Source: an uncultured Gemmataceae bacterium
GTDB lineage: Bacteria; Planctomycetota; Planctomycetia; Gemmatales; Gemmataceae
Length of the DNA: 64,000 nt
Direction: 5' to 3'
NCBI GenBank assembly: GCA_937923405.1
Contig: CALDUY010000003.1
Coordinates: 99,918 to 163,917, forward strand
Position numbers and translations under genes: made by a program. Shown in pieces: positions 42,652 through 52,700 of this stretch. The notes beneath the pieces are model-generated. The model searched no databases and had not been told where the DNA came from. It saw only the letters and a program-made list of their open reading frames with translations. Each line of letters starts with the position of its first letter. The first letter of the stretch is position 1.

Positions 42652-42733
42652 CGAACCTGTTCTGTTGTAACAGATTCGTGCTTCGTGCTTGCTCCTATGC
42701 AAAATCTCGGCTACCTTCTTCTGATAAGGTGGC
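42652..42733 (+). other. two leader hairpins upstream of the PP2C gene
   Basis: CGAA-C-CTGTT pairs with AACAG-A-TTCG (42652-42678), and GCTACCTT pairs with AAGGTGGC with one G-U pair (42710-42733, eight-base loop). Both would be in the leader of the PP2C gene if the promoter at about 42632 is used. No riboswitch class was recognised. Confidence 0.4.
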
Positions 42734-42821
42734 GGCGCTGGCGGTACAGGGCACTGGTTTCGCCTAGCGTGTTCCTTAACCCTGTTCGCCAGGTTTGATC
42801 TGGGAAAGACGAGGTGGCCCT

Positions 42822-43583
42822 ATGGCCCTTTCGCTGAGTATCGGCAAGTGTAGCTTGCTAGGCAACTATCGCGAGAACAACGAAGACTCCATCGATGTTA
42901 AGCAGTTTCCCGATATGACGGTCTGCCTCGTGGCTGACGGCATGGGCGGGCAGGCTGCTGGCGAGGTAGCTAGTAAACGCGCTATTGAGATCGTGCCGCG
43001 TGAACTGAAAAAACATCTCAGTAACACGCACGGCAACGAAGAGACCAAAAACGTGATGCGTCGCTCCATCGTCCAGGCCAATGAGGAGATCATGGCCATG
43101 GCCGCTTTGGATCGCGAACTCAAGAACATGGGAACGACCATTGTCGCCACTCTCTGGCGCAAGGGTAGTTCCATCATGTACGTCACCGGCATGGGCGATA
43201 GTCGCGTTTACCAGATTCGCGGAAAGAAGATTGAGCAACTCACCGTCGATCATTCCATTGCTCAGGCCTTGGTCGAGGCGAAAACCATCACCGCCGCCGA
43301 AGCTAAAAATCATCGCTACAAGAACGTCTTGTGGAAGTATCTCGGCTCGCAGGAAGTTGGAGAAGGCCCCGAAGTCAAGGTCGTCTCCATCCAGGCTGGC
43401 GATCGCTTCTTGCTCTGCACAGATGGCCTGACCGGCGTCGTCCCTGATGAGCAGTTATTGAGTTTCATCCAGAGCAAACCCGACGTGCAAGAGTGTGCCG
43501 ATGGATTGGGGCAACTCGCCCTCGATCAGGGATCGCGCGATAACATCTCCTGCATCGTCATCGAAGTTGTGGAAGTGAAGTGA
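42822..43583 (+). CDS. PP2C-type Ser/Thr protein phosphatase
   Basis: ATG 42822 follows GAGG with a nine-base spacer; a TTG at 42795 is less likely. 253 residues. All PP2C motifs are present in order: GNYRENNEDS, LVADGMGGQAAGEVAS (about 40-55), TTIVATLW, TGMGDSRVYQIR, LLCTDGLTGVV and a final QGSRDNISCIVIEV. The acidic residues bind two metal ions. Its best-known role in bacteria is to reverse Ser/Thr kinase action. The next gene, a membrane protein, starts 4 bases after its stop. Confidence 0.93.
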   Translation: MALSLSIGKCSLLGNYRENNEDSIDVKQFPDMTVCLVADGMGGQAAGEVASKRAIEIVPRELKKHLSNTHGNEETKNVMRRSIVQANEEIMAMAALDRELKNMGTTIVATLWRKGSSIMYVTGMGDSRVYQIRGKKIEQLTVDHSIAQALVEAKTITAAEAKNHRYKNVLWKYLGSQEVGEGPEVKVVSIQAGDRFLLCTDGLTGVVPDEQLLSFIQSKPDVQECADGLGQLALDQGSRDNISCIVIEVVEVK

Positions 43584-43587
43584 GCCG

Positions 43588-44178
43588 ATGGCTGATTGGT
43601 TCACTTCTCTGGTGCCTCATGTTGAGGTCTATCTAGTCGATCTGCTGCAATTCTTTGCAGTCGTCTTGGTCGGCGGCTACGTTCTTCGCTTGTCGATTGG
43701 TTTGCATAACGCCTCGTTCGGACCTCATCCGGATTGTCTGGTTGAGATGCCTCCGCGAGGAAAAGCGAATGGTATTATCGCTCTGGTGATGCTTTTTCAC
43801 CTGCTGTTCACCTGGGCCTACGTCGATTCCTTCGCACGACAGCCTAAAAAGGAACGGCCCAAATCGGTTCGGGCTTTTGACGAGGAAGAACAACAGGTCG
43901 ACAACGAAGAGCGTGATACTAGGAAATCCATCTCGGGGGGTTGGACCTGGAAAGATACTCTGACATTCTCGATCGCGTTTCTCCGATTTTTCATCTTCAC
44001 CTTTACCTTGCACACTCTGACCCGCTTGTTGCTGCCGACCACGCCTTGGCGAGCCTTTTTGATCACCGGCAACTGTTGGTTGATCGCCTCGGGGATTCTA
44101 CTGCTGCTCTACTTCGTGATTGGGCTGGAGTACTTCCTCGTCTGGCTGATGGAACCATTGGTAGTGGAATCGGTGTAA
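43588..44178 (+). CDS. membrane protein of unknown function, paired with PP2C
   Basis: This 196-residue protein has four predicted transmembrane helices (about 15-37, 62-80, 128-148 and 160-185) and an acidic/basic loop (85-118, with EEEQQVDNEERDTRKS). No family was recognised. The tight spacing to the PP2C gene (4 bases) suggests co-translation and a shared role in envelope signalling, but that is inference. Confidence 0.7.
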   Translation: MADWFTSLVPHVEVYLVDLLQFFAVVLVGGYVLRLSIGLHNASFGPHPDCLVEMPPRGKANGIIALVMLFHLLFTWAYVDSFARQPKKERPKSVRAFDEEEQQVDNEERDTRKSISGGWTWKDTLTFSIAFLRFFIFTFTLHTLTRLLLPTTPWRAFLITGNCWLIASGILLLLYFVIGLEYFLVWLMEPLVVESV

Positions 44179-44194
44179 CAAAGGTTTACTCTTC

Positions 44195-45097
44195 TTAGCG
44201 ATCTAGCTTCGGTCTGGTGGCGATGCCCTTTTGAATGATGCCCAGGATCCGCTCGCGTTCCGATCCGGTCAGCGGCAGGCGCGGCATGCGAACCAGTTCC
44301 GAACCGTAGCCGCAAGCGTGGACTGCTAGCTTGATGTACTGCACCAACTTGACGTGCGTATCTAGGTGCAACAACGGCGTGTACCAACGATACACCTCCA
44401 GAGCCTCGGCATATTTTTTCTCCATCAATAAATCCCAGAGCAAGCGGTTCTCAGCGGGAAAGGCGTTGACCAACCCCGAAACCCATCCCGTTGCGCCAAG
44501 AGCGACCGACTCGAAGACTAGATCATCGACACCGCAAAACAGAGCGTAGCGATCGCGGCACAAGATCTTCAGATCGGTAATGCGGCGAACATTCTCCGAC
44601 GATTCCTTGATGCAGGTAAACTTCGGCTCATCGGCAAGGTCGGCGAACATCTCCGGCGTCAGATCCACGCCATACGACACGGGGTTGTTGTAAATCATGA
44701 TGGGCAGGTCGCTGGCCCCAGCGACAGCGCGGAAGTGAGCCATCGCCTCGCGTCTATCGGCCTTGTAGACCATGGCTGGCAGCACCATCAACCCATCCAC
44801 GCCAATACGGGCGGCTTCTTCAGCGAAGCGACAGGCCAAGCGCGTCGAACACTCGGCGACGCCGGTCAGCACTGGCACCCGGCGATGAACGTGTTCCACG
44901 GTGGCCCGCAGCACGTCGAGTTTCTCGCCGAACTCCAGCGAACAGTTTTCTCCCACTGTGCCCAGCATAATCAGCCCATGCACCCCGGCTTCGATCATGG
45001 CATCGAGATGCTGCAGGGTGGCCGGCAAATCAAGAGTTTGATCCTCTTTAAAGTGGGTGATGGCAGCAGGAAGCACGCCCGACCAGGTACAACGCAT
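44195..45097 (-). CDS. dihydrodipicolinate synthase (DapA) family aldolase
   Basis: ATG 45097 follows AGGAG with a six-base spacer; the frame extends to 45247 with no family sequence. 300 residues. A TIM-barrel DapA-type enzyme is indicated by GTVGENCSLEFGEK (about 45-58), YNNPVSYGVD containing the catalytic tyrosine (about 138-147), and CIKESSENVRR (about 165-175) with the Schiff-base lysine. Family members include DHDPS, N-acetylneuraminate lyase and 2-keto-3-deoxy sugar aldolases; the substrate cannot be fixed by eye. It begins 16 bases after the stop of the HAD phosphatase gene. Confidence 0.85.
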   Translation of the reverse strand: MRCTWSGVLPAAITHFKEDQTLDLPATLQHLDAMIEAGVHGLIMLGTVGENCSLEFGEKLDVLRATVEHVHRRVPVLTGVAECSTRLACRFAEEAARIGVDGLMVLPAMVYKADRREAMAHFRAVAGASDLPIMIYNNPVSYGVDLTPEMFADLADEPKFTCIKESSENVRRITDLKILCRDRYALFCGVDDLVFESVALGATGWVSGLVNAFPAENRLLWDLLMEKKYAEALEVYRWYTPLLHLDTHVKLVQYIKLAVHACGYGSELVRMPRLPLTGSERERILGIIQKGIATRPKLDR

Positions 45098-45113
45098 GTC
45101 TCTCTCCTGTGGG

Positions 45114-45752
45114 TCAATCAAGCAACTCAGGAATCTCGGCCAGACTAGCAAGGCGGCGATCGGGATGGGCAGCATCGAGTGCTTCGGCGGAGTCCGATCC
45201 AGTGGCCACGACCCAGACACGCACACCAGCAGCTCGGGCAGTCTCAATATCCACGGTCATGTCGCCGACATATAATGTATCAGCGGCCTCGACGCCGAGG
45301 CGGGCCATCGCGCAAAAAAGAATCTCCGGGGAGGGTTTGTGCTTGCCCGCATCTTCAGGCCCCAGCACGACATTGAGCCAGCCGGACAACCCCAGATACT
45401 CGACCAGTTCACGAGTGAAGGCAACTGGTTTATTGCTGCAAATGCCTAGCTTGCGTCCGGAACTGTGGAGAGCATGCAACGCTTGGGCTGCTCCGGGTAA
45501 CAAATGTGTCAGCTGCCGCATTACCCCGGGATGGTGTTGCCGATAGGCCGCCACGCTGGACTCGAGGTTGCTTGGCCCAACGGTGCAGCGGAGCAAGTGA
45601 GCCGGCCCACGCCCGACGTGCGGGGTAACCTCCTCGAGGGGCAACGGCGGCAACCCGTGCAGCCCACGGACGTGATTGACGCTGGCGGCGATGGCGGGAT
45701 AGCTGTCAATTAAGGTACCGTCCAGGTCGAACAGTACGGCGCGCGTCGGCAT
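45114..45752 (-). CDS. HAD-superfamily phosphatase, phosphoglycolate phosphatase-like
   Basis: ATG 45752 has GGAGG six bases upstream; 212 residues. HAD motif I is FDLDGTLIDS (residues 8-17), motif II SNKP with the conserved serine (about 106-109), motif III lysine in GKHKPSP (about 135-141), and motif IV GDMTVDIETA (about 162-171). The helical cap between motifs I and II is that of subfamily I (Gph-like). Substrate inferred only. It forms an operon with the downstream DapA-family gene. Confidence 0.88.
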   Translation of the reverse strand: MPTRAVLFDLDGTLIDSYPAIAASVNHVRGLHGLPPLPLEEVTPHVGRGPAHLLRCTVGPSNLESSVAAYRQHHPGVMRQLTHLLPGAAQALHALHSSGRKLGICSNKPVAFTRELVEYLGLSGWLNVVLGPEDAGKHKPSPEILFCAMARLGVEAADTLYVGDMTVDIETARAAGVRVWVVATGSDSAEALDAAHPDRRLASLAEIPELLD

Positions 45753-45947
45753 CGGAACCTCCGAATAGCTTTCGCGACTGTTCTACCTGACCTCAACAGT
45801 ATCGCCTAGCCCTTTGAGGCTACGAACTAGCCGTCTCCTTTTCTCGCTTCCCCCTTGTCTGACGAAGGGGGCTTTCGTATGGTGAATAGCTGAGAAAAGA
45901 AGAACTAATGAACTCTAATGCCCCTCGATGACGAGGGATGAAAACTC

Positions 45948-46565
45948 ATGGATGCTCGAAAAACGCTCGGCGTTGGCCTAGCAAGGCCTCTGCCGAAGGA
46001 ACTACATGCGGACTCGCCTGACCTGGCTCACCCCCTCTCGGTCGAACAAGTGTACCGAGATTATGCGCCCCGCGTTTATAATTTGTTGCGCCGAATGGTT
46101 CACAGCGATACCGATGCCGAGGATTTGACTCAGGACGTGCTTTTACAAGTGGTGCGCAAGCTTCCCTCGTTTCGAGGCGATGCTGCTTTTCCGACCTGGT
46201 TACATCGCGTCGCTGTGAATACTGCCCTGACGCATCGTCGCCGGCAGGCGGCCCGACATCAACATGCTTTAGCTGGAACTCTGAATGTTTCCGATGACGC
46301 ACCTCATGATGGTGATCGTCGCGTCCATAGTCCCGACCATCAAATGCTCGATCGCGAACAACGGCAATTGATCGATCGAGCCATTCAGTCGCTGCCCTCC
46401 GCTTATCGACAAGTGTTAATTCTCTCAGATGTTGAAGGTTTATCCAACGCCGAGATTAGTGAACGTCTAGGGCTGAGTTTGTCGGCGGTCAAGAGCCGTC
46501 TCCATCGTGCTCGAGGTATGATGCGCGAGGCGTTGGCTCCGCACTTTCCCGAACCACGCGCTTGA
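45948..46565 (+). CDS. ECF-type RNA polymerase sigma factor
   Basis: ATG 45948 follows GAGGGATG; 205 residues. Region 2 spans about 33-100 (VYRDYAPRVYNLLRRMV, DAEDLTQDVLLQVVRKL) and region 4 spans about 140-190 (LPSAYRQVLILSDVEGLSNAEISERLGLSLSAVKSRLHRAR). Region 3 is absent, as expected for an extracytoplasmic-function sigma. No zinc-binding anti-sigma with a ZAS motif follows; instead the TPR gene starts 29 bases later and may be its target or partner. Confidence 0.9.
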   Translation: MDARKTLGVGLARPLPKELHADSPDLAHPLSVEQVYRDYAPRVYNLLRRMVHSDTDAEDLTQDVLLQVVRKLPSFRGDAAFPTWLHRVAVNTALTHRRRQAARHQHALAGTLNVSDDAPHDGDRRVHSPDHQMLDREQRQLIDRAIQSLPSAYRQVLILSDVEGLSNAEISERLGLSLSAVKSRLHRARGMMREALAPHFPEPRA

Positions 46566-46594
46566 GCGCTTTCCCAGTAGAGGGGTCTCTGTCG

Positions 46595-47908
46595 ATGACC
46601 AGCGCCAGCACACCGACCCCGGAACTACGCCGTCAGGCCGCTCTGCATTTTGAACGTGCCGGCCAACTGATCGCTACCGGTAATCATCGTCCGGGAATCC
46701 ACCTGTTGCTGGACTGCTGCCGGCTCGATCCGGCCAATCTGATCTATCGTCAGGCACTGCGTCGGGCGGCGAAAGCCTGGTTCGGCAACCAACCTCCTCG
46801 GCAGTGGTTAGCCTGGTTACGAACCTGGCGACTGCGTTCTCAGCTGCGGTCGGCCCAGTTGGCGGGACGCTATCTGGACGTGCTGGAACTGGGCGAACGC
46901 ATTCTGGTTGGTAATCCCTGGGACGCCGCCATCCATCAACAGATGGCCCAGGCTGCCGAGTCCCTCAATCTCCCCGATTTGGCTATCTGGCTGCTCGAAC
47001 AGGCGCGGCAGGTTGAGCCGAATCATGTCGAGCTGAATCGCCATTTAGCTCGTCGCTATGAGAGTTGTGGCAAGTTTACCCAGGCTCTGGCTCTGTGGGA
47101 GCTAGTGCGGAAATCGATGCCGGATGATGAGGAAGCACTCCGCAAAGTCACTGCCCCTGTCAACCGCCAAGCGGTGGTCGACGAGCAACTCCAGGCCGCA
47201 CGACAACGCCTAGAAGCCGAACCGACGCAGCCTGCGGCCTATCTCGAACTGGCCCGCTTGTATCGCCAAGCAGGACGCTTCGACGAGGCTCGCACCATTC
47301 TGATGACGGGACTGGCCGCGACCGGTAATGCTTTTGAACTGACCGTCGAACTGACCGAACTAGACCTCGAGCCGTATCGACTGGACTTGGCCGCTGCCCA
47401 GCGCCGCCTCAAAGAGCAGCCCGACAATGAGGAACTACTGGCCATAGCCAGTGACCTTCGTCGCGAGATCAATACCCGCGAACTGGAGTTGTACCGCTTG
47501 CTGGCCGATCGCTACCCAAGTCGGCTGGTCTATCGTTACGAGGTGGGATTACGGCTTTTGCGTGCTGGACAACTGAGCGAGGCGATGGATGAATTCAAGG
47601 CCGTGCGTACTGACGCCAGCTTGCACGGTCCGGCATTGGTCGCGCTAGCGCACGGATTCCGGGCACGGCAACATCCGCATCAGGCACTCAAGCACTTCGA
47701 AGAAGCGTTGGCCTGTCTGCCTCCGGAACAGCACGATCAGCGATTGGAGGTCATGTACGAGTTAGCCCGCTGCCATGCCGAACTGGGCGAACTGCCGCGC
47801 GCGGTCACGCTGGCGTCCGAACTGGTCCGAGTCGACCCTGGCCACCGCGACATCAGTGAATTGCTCGTCGAATGGCGTTCTCGAGCGGCCCAGGCCCAGG
47901 CGTCGTAA
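46595..47908 (+). CDS. TPR repeat protein
   Basis: ATG 46595 is chosen because the longer frame begins with TTG inside the sigma factor stop; a GAGGGG site precedes it. 437 residues. Multiple TPR-like helical pairs are visible, for example AAYLELARLYRQAGRFDEARTIL (about 215-237) and the last pair near 370-405. Segments between them are less regular. No signal peptide or membrane helix. Its place directly after an ECF sigma gene suggests a common regulon. Confidence 0.75.
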   Translation: MTSASTPTPELRRQAALHFERAGQLIATGNHRPGIHLLLDCCRLDPANLIYRQALRRAAKAWFGNQPPRQWLAWLRTWRLRSQLRSAQLAGRYLDVLELGERILVGNPWDAAIHQQMAQAAESLNLPDLAIWLLEQARQVEPNHVELNRHLARRYESCGKFTQALALWELVRKSMPDDEEALRKVTAPVNRQAVVDEQLQAARQRLEAEPTQPAAYLELARLYRQAGRFDEARTILMTGLAATGNAFELTVELTELDLEPYRLDLAAAQRRLKEQPDNEELLAIASDLRREINTRELELYRLLADRYPSRLVYRYEVGLRLLRAGQLSEAMDEFKAVRTDASLHGPALVALAHGFRARQHPHQALKHFEEALACLPPEQHDQRLEVMYELARCHAELGELPRAVTLASELVRVDPGHRDISELLVEWRSRAAQAQAS

Positions 47909-47949
47909 TCAGGCTGGCTCGTCTCGACTTTCGTGACGGAGAGCAACGG

Positions 47950-49482
47950 TTACTCTAACGCTCCCGTGACTGCTTCGACCGCGGCCAGTAGACTGCCCGA
48001 CTGAATCAGTCGTTCGACCGACTCTAGCGCTCGGTGCATGGTGCGATCACGGGCCAACGGTCGGACGTGTAGGCGAATCAGTTGATAGGCCGCCTCGACG
48101 GCCCGACTGGGCTTGAGCGGTCGATGAAACTCCAATCCCTGGGCGGCGGCAAGGATCTCGCACGCCAAAACGCGCGAGGTGTTGACCGCCACGTCGCGCG
48201 CTTTGCGAGCGGCAATCGGAGCCATCGAGACGTGGTCCTCGCGATTGGCCGACGTCGGAATCGAATCAACGCTGGCGGGGTGCGACAACGCTTTGTTCTC
48301 CGACACCAAGGCCGCCGCCAGCACCTGCACGAGCATCAGTCCCGAGTTCAGGCCCGGCATCGGCGTAAGAAACCCAGGCAGGCCGCTCAGATCCGGATTG
48401 ACCAGATTCTCAACCCGCCGTTCGCTGATACTGGCCAGATCCGTCAAACTAAGACAAAGAAGATCTGCTACTTGAGAAATTGGCTGGGCGTGGAAGTTAC
48501 CTCCCGAGATGACCTCGCCAGTGTCGGCGAAGACCAACGGGTTATCCGTCGCCGAGTTCAGTTCGCGCTGGGCAACGGCGGCGACGTGGCTGAGGGCATC
48601 GCGAAACGCACCATGTACCTGCGGCATGCAGCGCATCGAATAGGCATCCTGCACCTTATCGCAGTCGGCATGGGAGAGCATGATCTCGCTGTCGGTCAAC
48701 AGCCGTTCGAGGTTACGGGCACAGGCAGCCTGTCCCGGGTGCGGGCGAATCGCTTGGATCCGCGCGTCGAACGGACGGCGCGAGCTCTTGGTTGCCTCGA
48801 CGGTCATAGCTCCAGCGAGATCGGCGATGCGGGCCAGCTGCCGTGCTCGGGTCAGGGCATCCACGAGAATGGCCGTACTGATCTGCGTGCCGTTGATCAG
48901 TGACAACCCTTCCTTAGCTTGCAGACGGTATGGTTGTAGACCGACCTTGCGGAGAGCCGCGCGACCGCTGAGTTCTTTGCCCGAAACAAAGGCGTGCCCT
49001 TCACCGATGACCACCAGCGCTAGATGAGCCAGCGGCGCGAGGTCGCCACTCGCGCCGACACTGCCCTGTTCAGGAATGGCCGGGATCACCCCTTTGTTGA
49101 ACATCGCCAGTAGCGCGTCCAGCAGGTCAAGGGTGACGCCGGAATACCCTTTGGCCAGGGCCTGAATCCGCAGGGCCAAGGCCAGACGAGCGACCGGAAG
49201 CGGCAACAACGGCCCGACTCCGACAGCATGGCTGCGTAAGAGGTTCTCTTGCAGCAGCAGTACCTCGTGCGGCTCGATCCGTTTAGAGGCCAGTTTGCCG
49301 AACCCCGTGTTGACGCCGTAGATCGTCGCCCCGCGCTGCAGCAGGTCGGTCAGACAGTTTCGTGAGCGAACGACGAGCTTCCGCGCGCGTTCACTAAGAC
49401 GCAACTGCTGAACTTCACCGGCCAGAATCGCCTCGGCCTGGGCCAGGGTCAACTCGTCTCCGCTCAGCGTTAATGTGGTCAT
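47950..49482 (-). CDS. hutH: histidine ammonia-lyase
   Basis: This 510-residue enzyme shows the histidine ammonia-lyase family signature GSVGASGDLAPLAHLAL (about 140-156), in which Ala-Ser-Gly cyclises to the MIO cofactor. YGVNTGFGKLAS near 55, NPLVFADTGEVISGGNFHAQPI near 318-339, and SMAPIAARKARDV in the last third all match. It converts histidine to urocanate and ammonia in the first step of histidine breakdown. No hutU, hutI or hutG is nearby. Confidence 0.96.
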   Translation of the reverse strand: MTTLTLSGDELTLAQAEAILAGEVQQLRLSERARKLVVRSRNCLTDLLQRGATIYGVNTGFGKLASKRIEPHEVLLLQENLLRSHAVGVGPLLPLPVARLALALRIQALAKGYSGVTLDLLDALLAMFNKGVIPAIPEQGSVGASGDLAPLAHLALVVIGEGHAFVSGKELSGRAALRKVGLQPYRLQAKEGLSLINGTQISTAILVDALTRARQLARIADLAGAMTVEATKSSRRPFDARIQAIRPHPGQAACARNLERLLTDSEIMLSHADCDKVQDAYSMRCMPQVHGAFRDALSHVAAVAQRELNSATDNPLVFADTGEVISGGNFHAQPISQVADLLCLSLTDLASISERRVENLVNPDLSGLPGFLTPMPGLNSGLMLVQVLAAALVSENKALSHPASVDSIPTSANREDHVSMAPIAARKARDVAVNTSRVLACEILAAAQGLEFHRPLKPSRAVEAAYQLIRLHVRPLARDRTMHRALESVERLIQSGSLLAAVEAVTGALE

Positions 49483-49757
49483 GTGCTTATGCTATGACCA
49501 ACCTCGGTCGGAACATAGAACGGAGCGTGACTGTACCGAAGAAACCAAGAAGGCGTTGAGCCGCTACAGCTCTCCACCGACTCGTTCAGCAGTTCCTGGG
49601 TTGCTTGGTTTTCCTTCCTGCTTCGCCCAACTTTCTTCCGGAGTCAGCCATTCTCAATTCTCATTGACGCTGAGCGATTCCGGGAGTATCGTCCGCCGTT
49701 CGGCAGCGGGGTGCATCCGCGCCTCGCTCCGTGGATTGGGGAATTCGCGGAACGCTG

Positions 49758-52700
49758 ATGATCTGGCAAAAATGGCTCATCCGAGGTCTGGTGGCGGCTG
49801 TTCTGGCCTCCCTGGGCGCTGCTGGGCTGCTGGTGTCGTTATGGACTAGTCCACAAGCGGTGCGGCAGCTGGTGCAGGAAAAACTCGGCGTTCGCTTCCT
49901 GGGTGTGGGAGTGAGCGTTGGCTCGGCTCGGCTGCGCTTGCTGGGCGGGATTCTGGTGCAAGAGTTGCGGCTCGATCGCTCCGACAGCATCGATCGCCGT
50001 GACTTTCTCTATGTCCCCCAGGCAGTGATCTACCACGACAAGGAGCAGATGCTCGATGGCAAGGTGGCCATACGTCGTGTCGAGTTGCAGCAGCCCCAGT
50101 TACGCATCGTGCGACAGCGAGATGGCCGCTTCAACGTCTCGGGCATTCTCGGACCGGTCGATCTGAATGAGCGCATGCCGACGATGGTCATCAGCAACGG
50201 CACACTAGTGTTTGAGGATCAAACCTCGTCCGTGGCCCCTCTGGTAGAAATTCACGACCTGCAGCTGACTATGATCAATGATCCGTTACCGACGTTGCAG
50301 TTCGAAGGATCGGGTAACTCCGACGTGTTAGGCCCCGTCCGCTTCCGCGCCAGCGTGCCGCGAGCCAACCTGGCGGCCAACATCGAACTAGAACTTCCGG
50401 CTATTCCGGTCAATTCCCAGCTCTTCCAGCGTCTCGGCGGAGCCATTCCCGAAGTAACGGCGCATCTGACTCAGCTAACCGGACAAGCTCAACTGTCAGC
50501 ACGGATTCAGCTAGCTGACGACTCGGACAAGCCGATTGCTCATCAGGTCTCGCTGAAACTCATGCAGGCGCGCCTGGCTCATCCGCTGTTGCCGCGTCCG
50601 CTGGAACGGCTCGAATTCCAAGCCAGCCTGGTGGACGGTATCGTTTCCCGAGCGACGCTGACTGCCCAGCATGGGAACGCGCGGTTGACGGCTCAGGTCG
50701 TAGAGCTTCGCCTGCCGCAACGGAGCGAATCACTCGACGATCCGTTCGCCCTGGTCAAGCAGTTCGACGCCCGTGTGGAACGGTTGCACGTCGATGATGA
50801 GGTACTGGGGAAACTGCCTGCCGACCTGCACTACATCAAAGAGGATTTCTCCCCCGCGGGACCGTGTACCATCACTTTTCGCTATCGTCAGCCGGGACCG
50901 ACGCCGTTGGTCAAGCACTGGACGATCGAGCCGCTGGGCATGACCGGCGAGTTCGACGATTTCCCCGTTCCGCTGCGTGAGGTACGCGGCAGAATCGACA
51001 TCGACGCCTCGGCGATTCCACGTCGCAACATTCGCATCGAGCTGGAAGGGCTGGCCTGCGACCGACCAGCCACCTTGCGCGGCACAATCCGAGGTGAAAA
51101 AGCGACTAGCGAGATCCTTTTAGACATCACTGGAAAGGATGTGTTATTAGACCATCGCATCGAGAAGGCGATCCCGCCGCGCGTTCGCAATGTAGTCCGA
51201 CAGTTCTATCCCACGCGCAGTCGAGAACAAGGGTTGGCGGCCCAACCAATGGGACAAGGCGATATTGTCGCTCTTATTCGTCGCAATCATGGAGAGACCA
51301 AGATTCGCAAGCAGTTCACGCTCACCTTTCGCAAGACCTCGGTGCGTTACGATCAGTTCCCTTATCCCTTGGAGAACGTCTCGGGAGTGCTGGTGTTATA
51401 TCCCGATCACTGGGAGGCGCGCGGCTTTCGTGGCGAACATGCCGGAGGGGAAATGTTCTTCGATGGCCGATCTTATCCTCTGGCCGACCGGGTTCCGCTT
51501 GAAGGGGAGTTCTCTCCGCCAGAGCGCGTCCACATTCGGCTGCGCGGCAAGAACATCTTGTTAGATCAAACGTTCGAGAACGCTTTGGTGCCCACCTCGG
51601 GCAAGGAACGTCGCGACTTGCAGGCGGCGTGGCGACGGTTACGCCTGGCTGGGCGACTGAATTTCTCCGCTGAGGTTATCGATCACCCCGGCCAACCGCA
51701 GGACATCGACGTGGCGGCAGACGTGCAAGGTTGCTCGATCCAGCCCGCCTTCTTCGACTATGCCATGCACGACCTCCGCGGCAAAGTTCGTTATGCTGGC
51801 GGTATGCTCGAACTGACCGGGATGCGAGCGCGGCATGGCCAAGCCGAACTGGCTCTAGAGCATGGACTGATCAAGCTCGGTTCGGAGAGCGGCTTCACGG
51901 CTTGGCTGACTGGGTTAACCGGCAAGCACGTCACCCCCGATGCCGACCTGCTCCACGCCTTGCCCGAGTCGTTGCGTTCCCTCACGGAGTCGTTGAAGTT
52001 AAAAGCTCCGATAAATCTAGCAGCAAATTTGACACTGTTCGCGCCGGGGGGACCGTTGGAACCGATGCGCGTTTGGTGGAAGGGAGCGGTCAGCCTCAAA
52101 CAAGCCACATTAAAGACCGGTATTGAACTTAAAGAAGCTACTGGGGAACTCTACTGCGAGGGGTACCATAACGGGCGGCACCTGGGCGGGGTCAAAGGTC
52201 GCGCTCATCTGGAGCGTGCGACGATTTTGAACCAGCCGGTGACGAATCTGCTGGCCGAACTAGCCGTCGATGCTCGCGCTCCAGACACGTTGAAAGTGCC
52301 TATGTTTCGGGCCAAACTGTTTGGCGGCGACCTGTTGGGAGAAGCCCGCGTGGAGACCGCGCCGCGGCTCAAGTACGACGTCGATCTCAAGGCGATGGGG
52401 GTGCAACTGGAACTAGTCGGTCGGCACAACCTGCCCGAGGCCAGCAGAAAAGCCCAGCTTCAAGGGGCCGCACATGGCGGCTTGCACCTGCACGGAGAGG
52501 GATCCGACTTACTGTCGCTGAAGGGCAATGGCCGACTCGACGTCCCCGAGGGCAAGATGGGCCAATTGCCCGTTTTGCTCGATCTGGTAAAAGCCTTCGG
52601 CCTGCGCGTGCCGGATCGCACCGCTTTCGAGCAAGCTCACATGCTCTTCGCCATCGAAGGGCCACGCCTTGTCGTCAATCAACTCGATCTGTTCGGCAAC

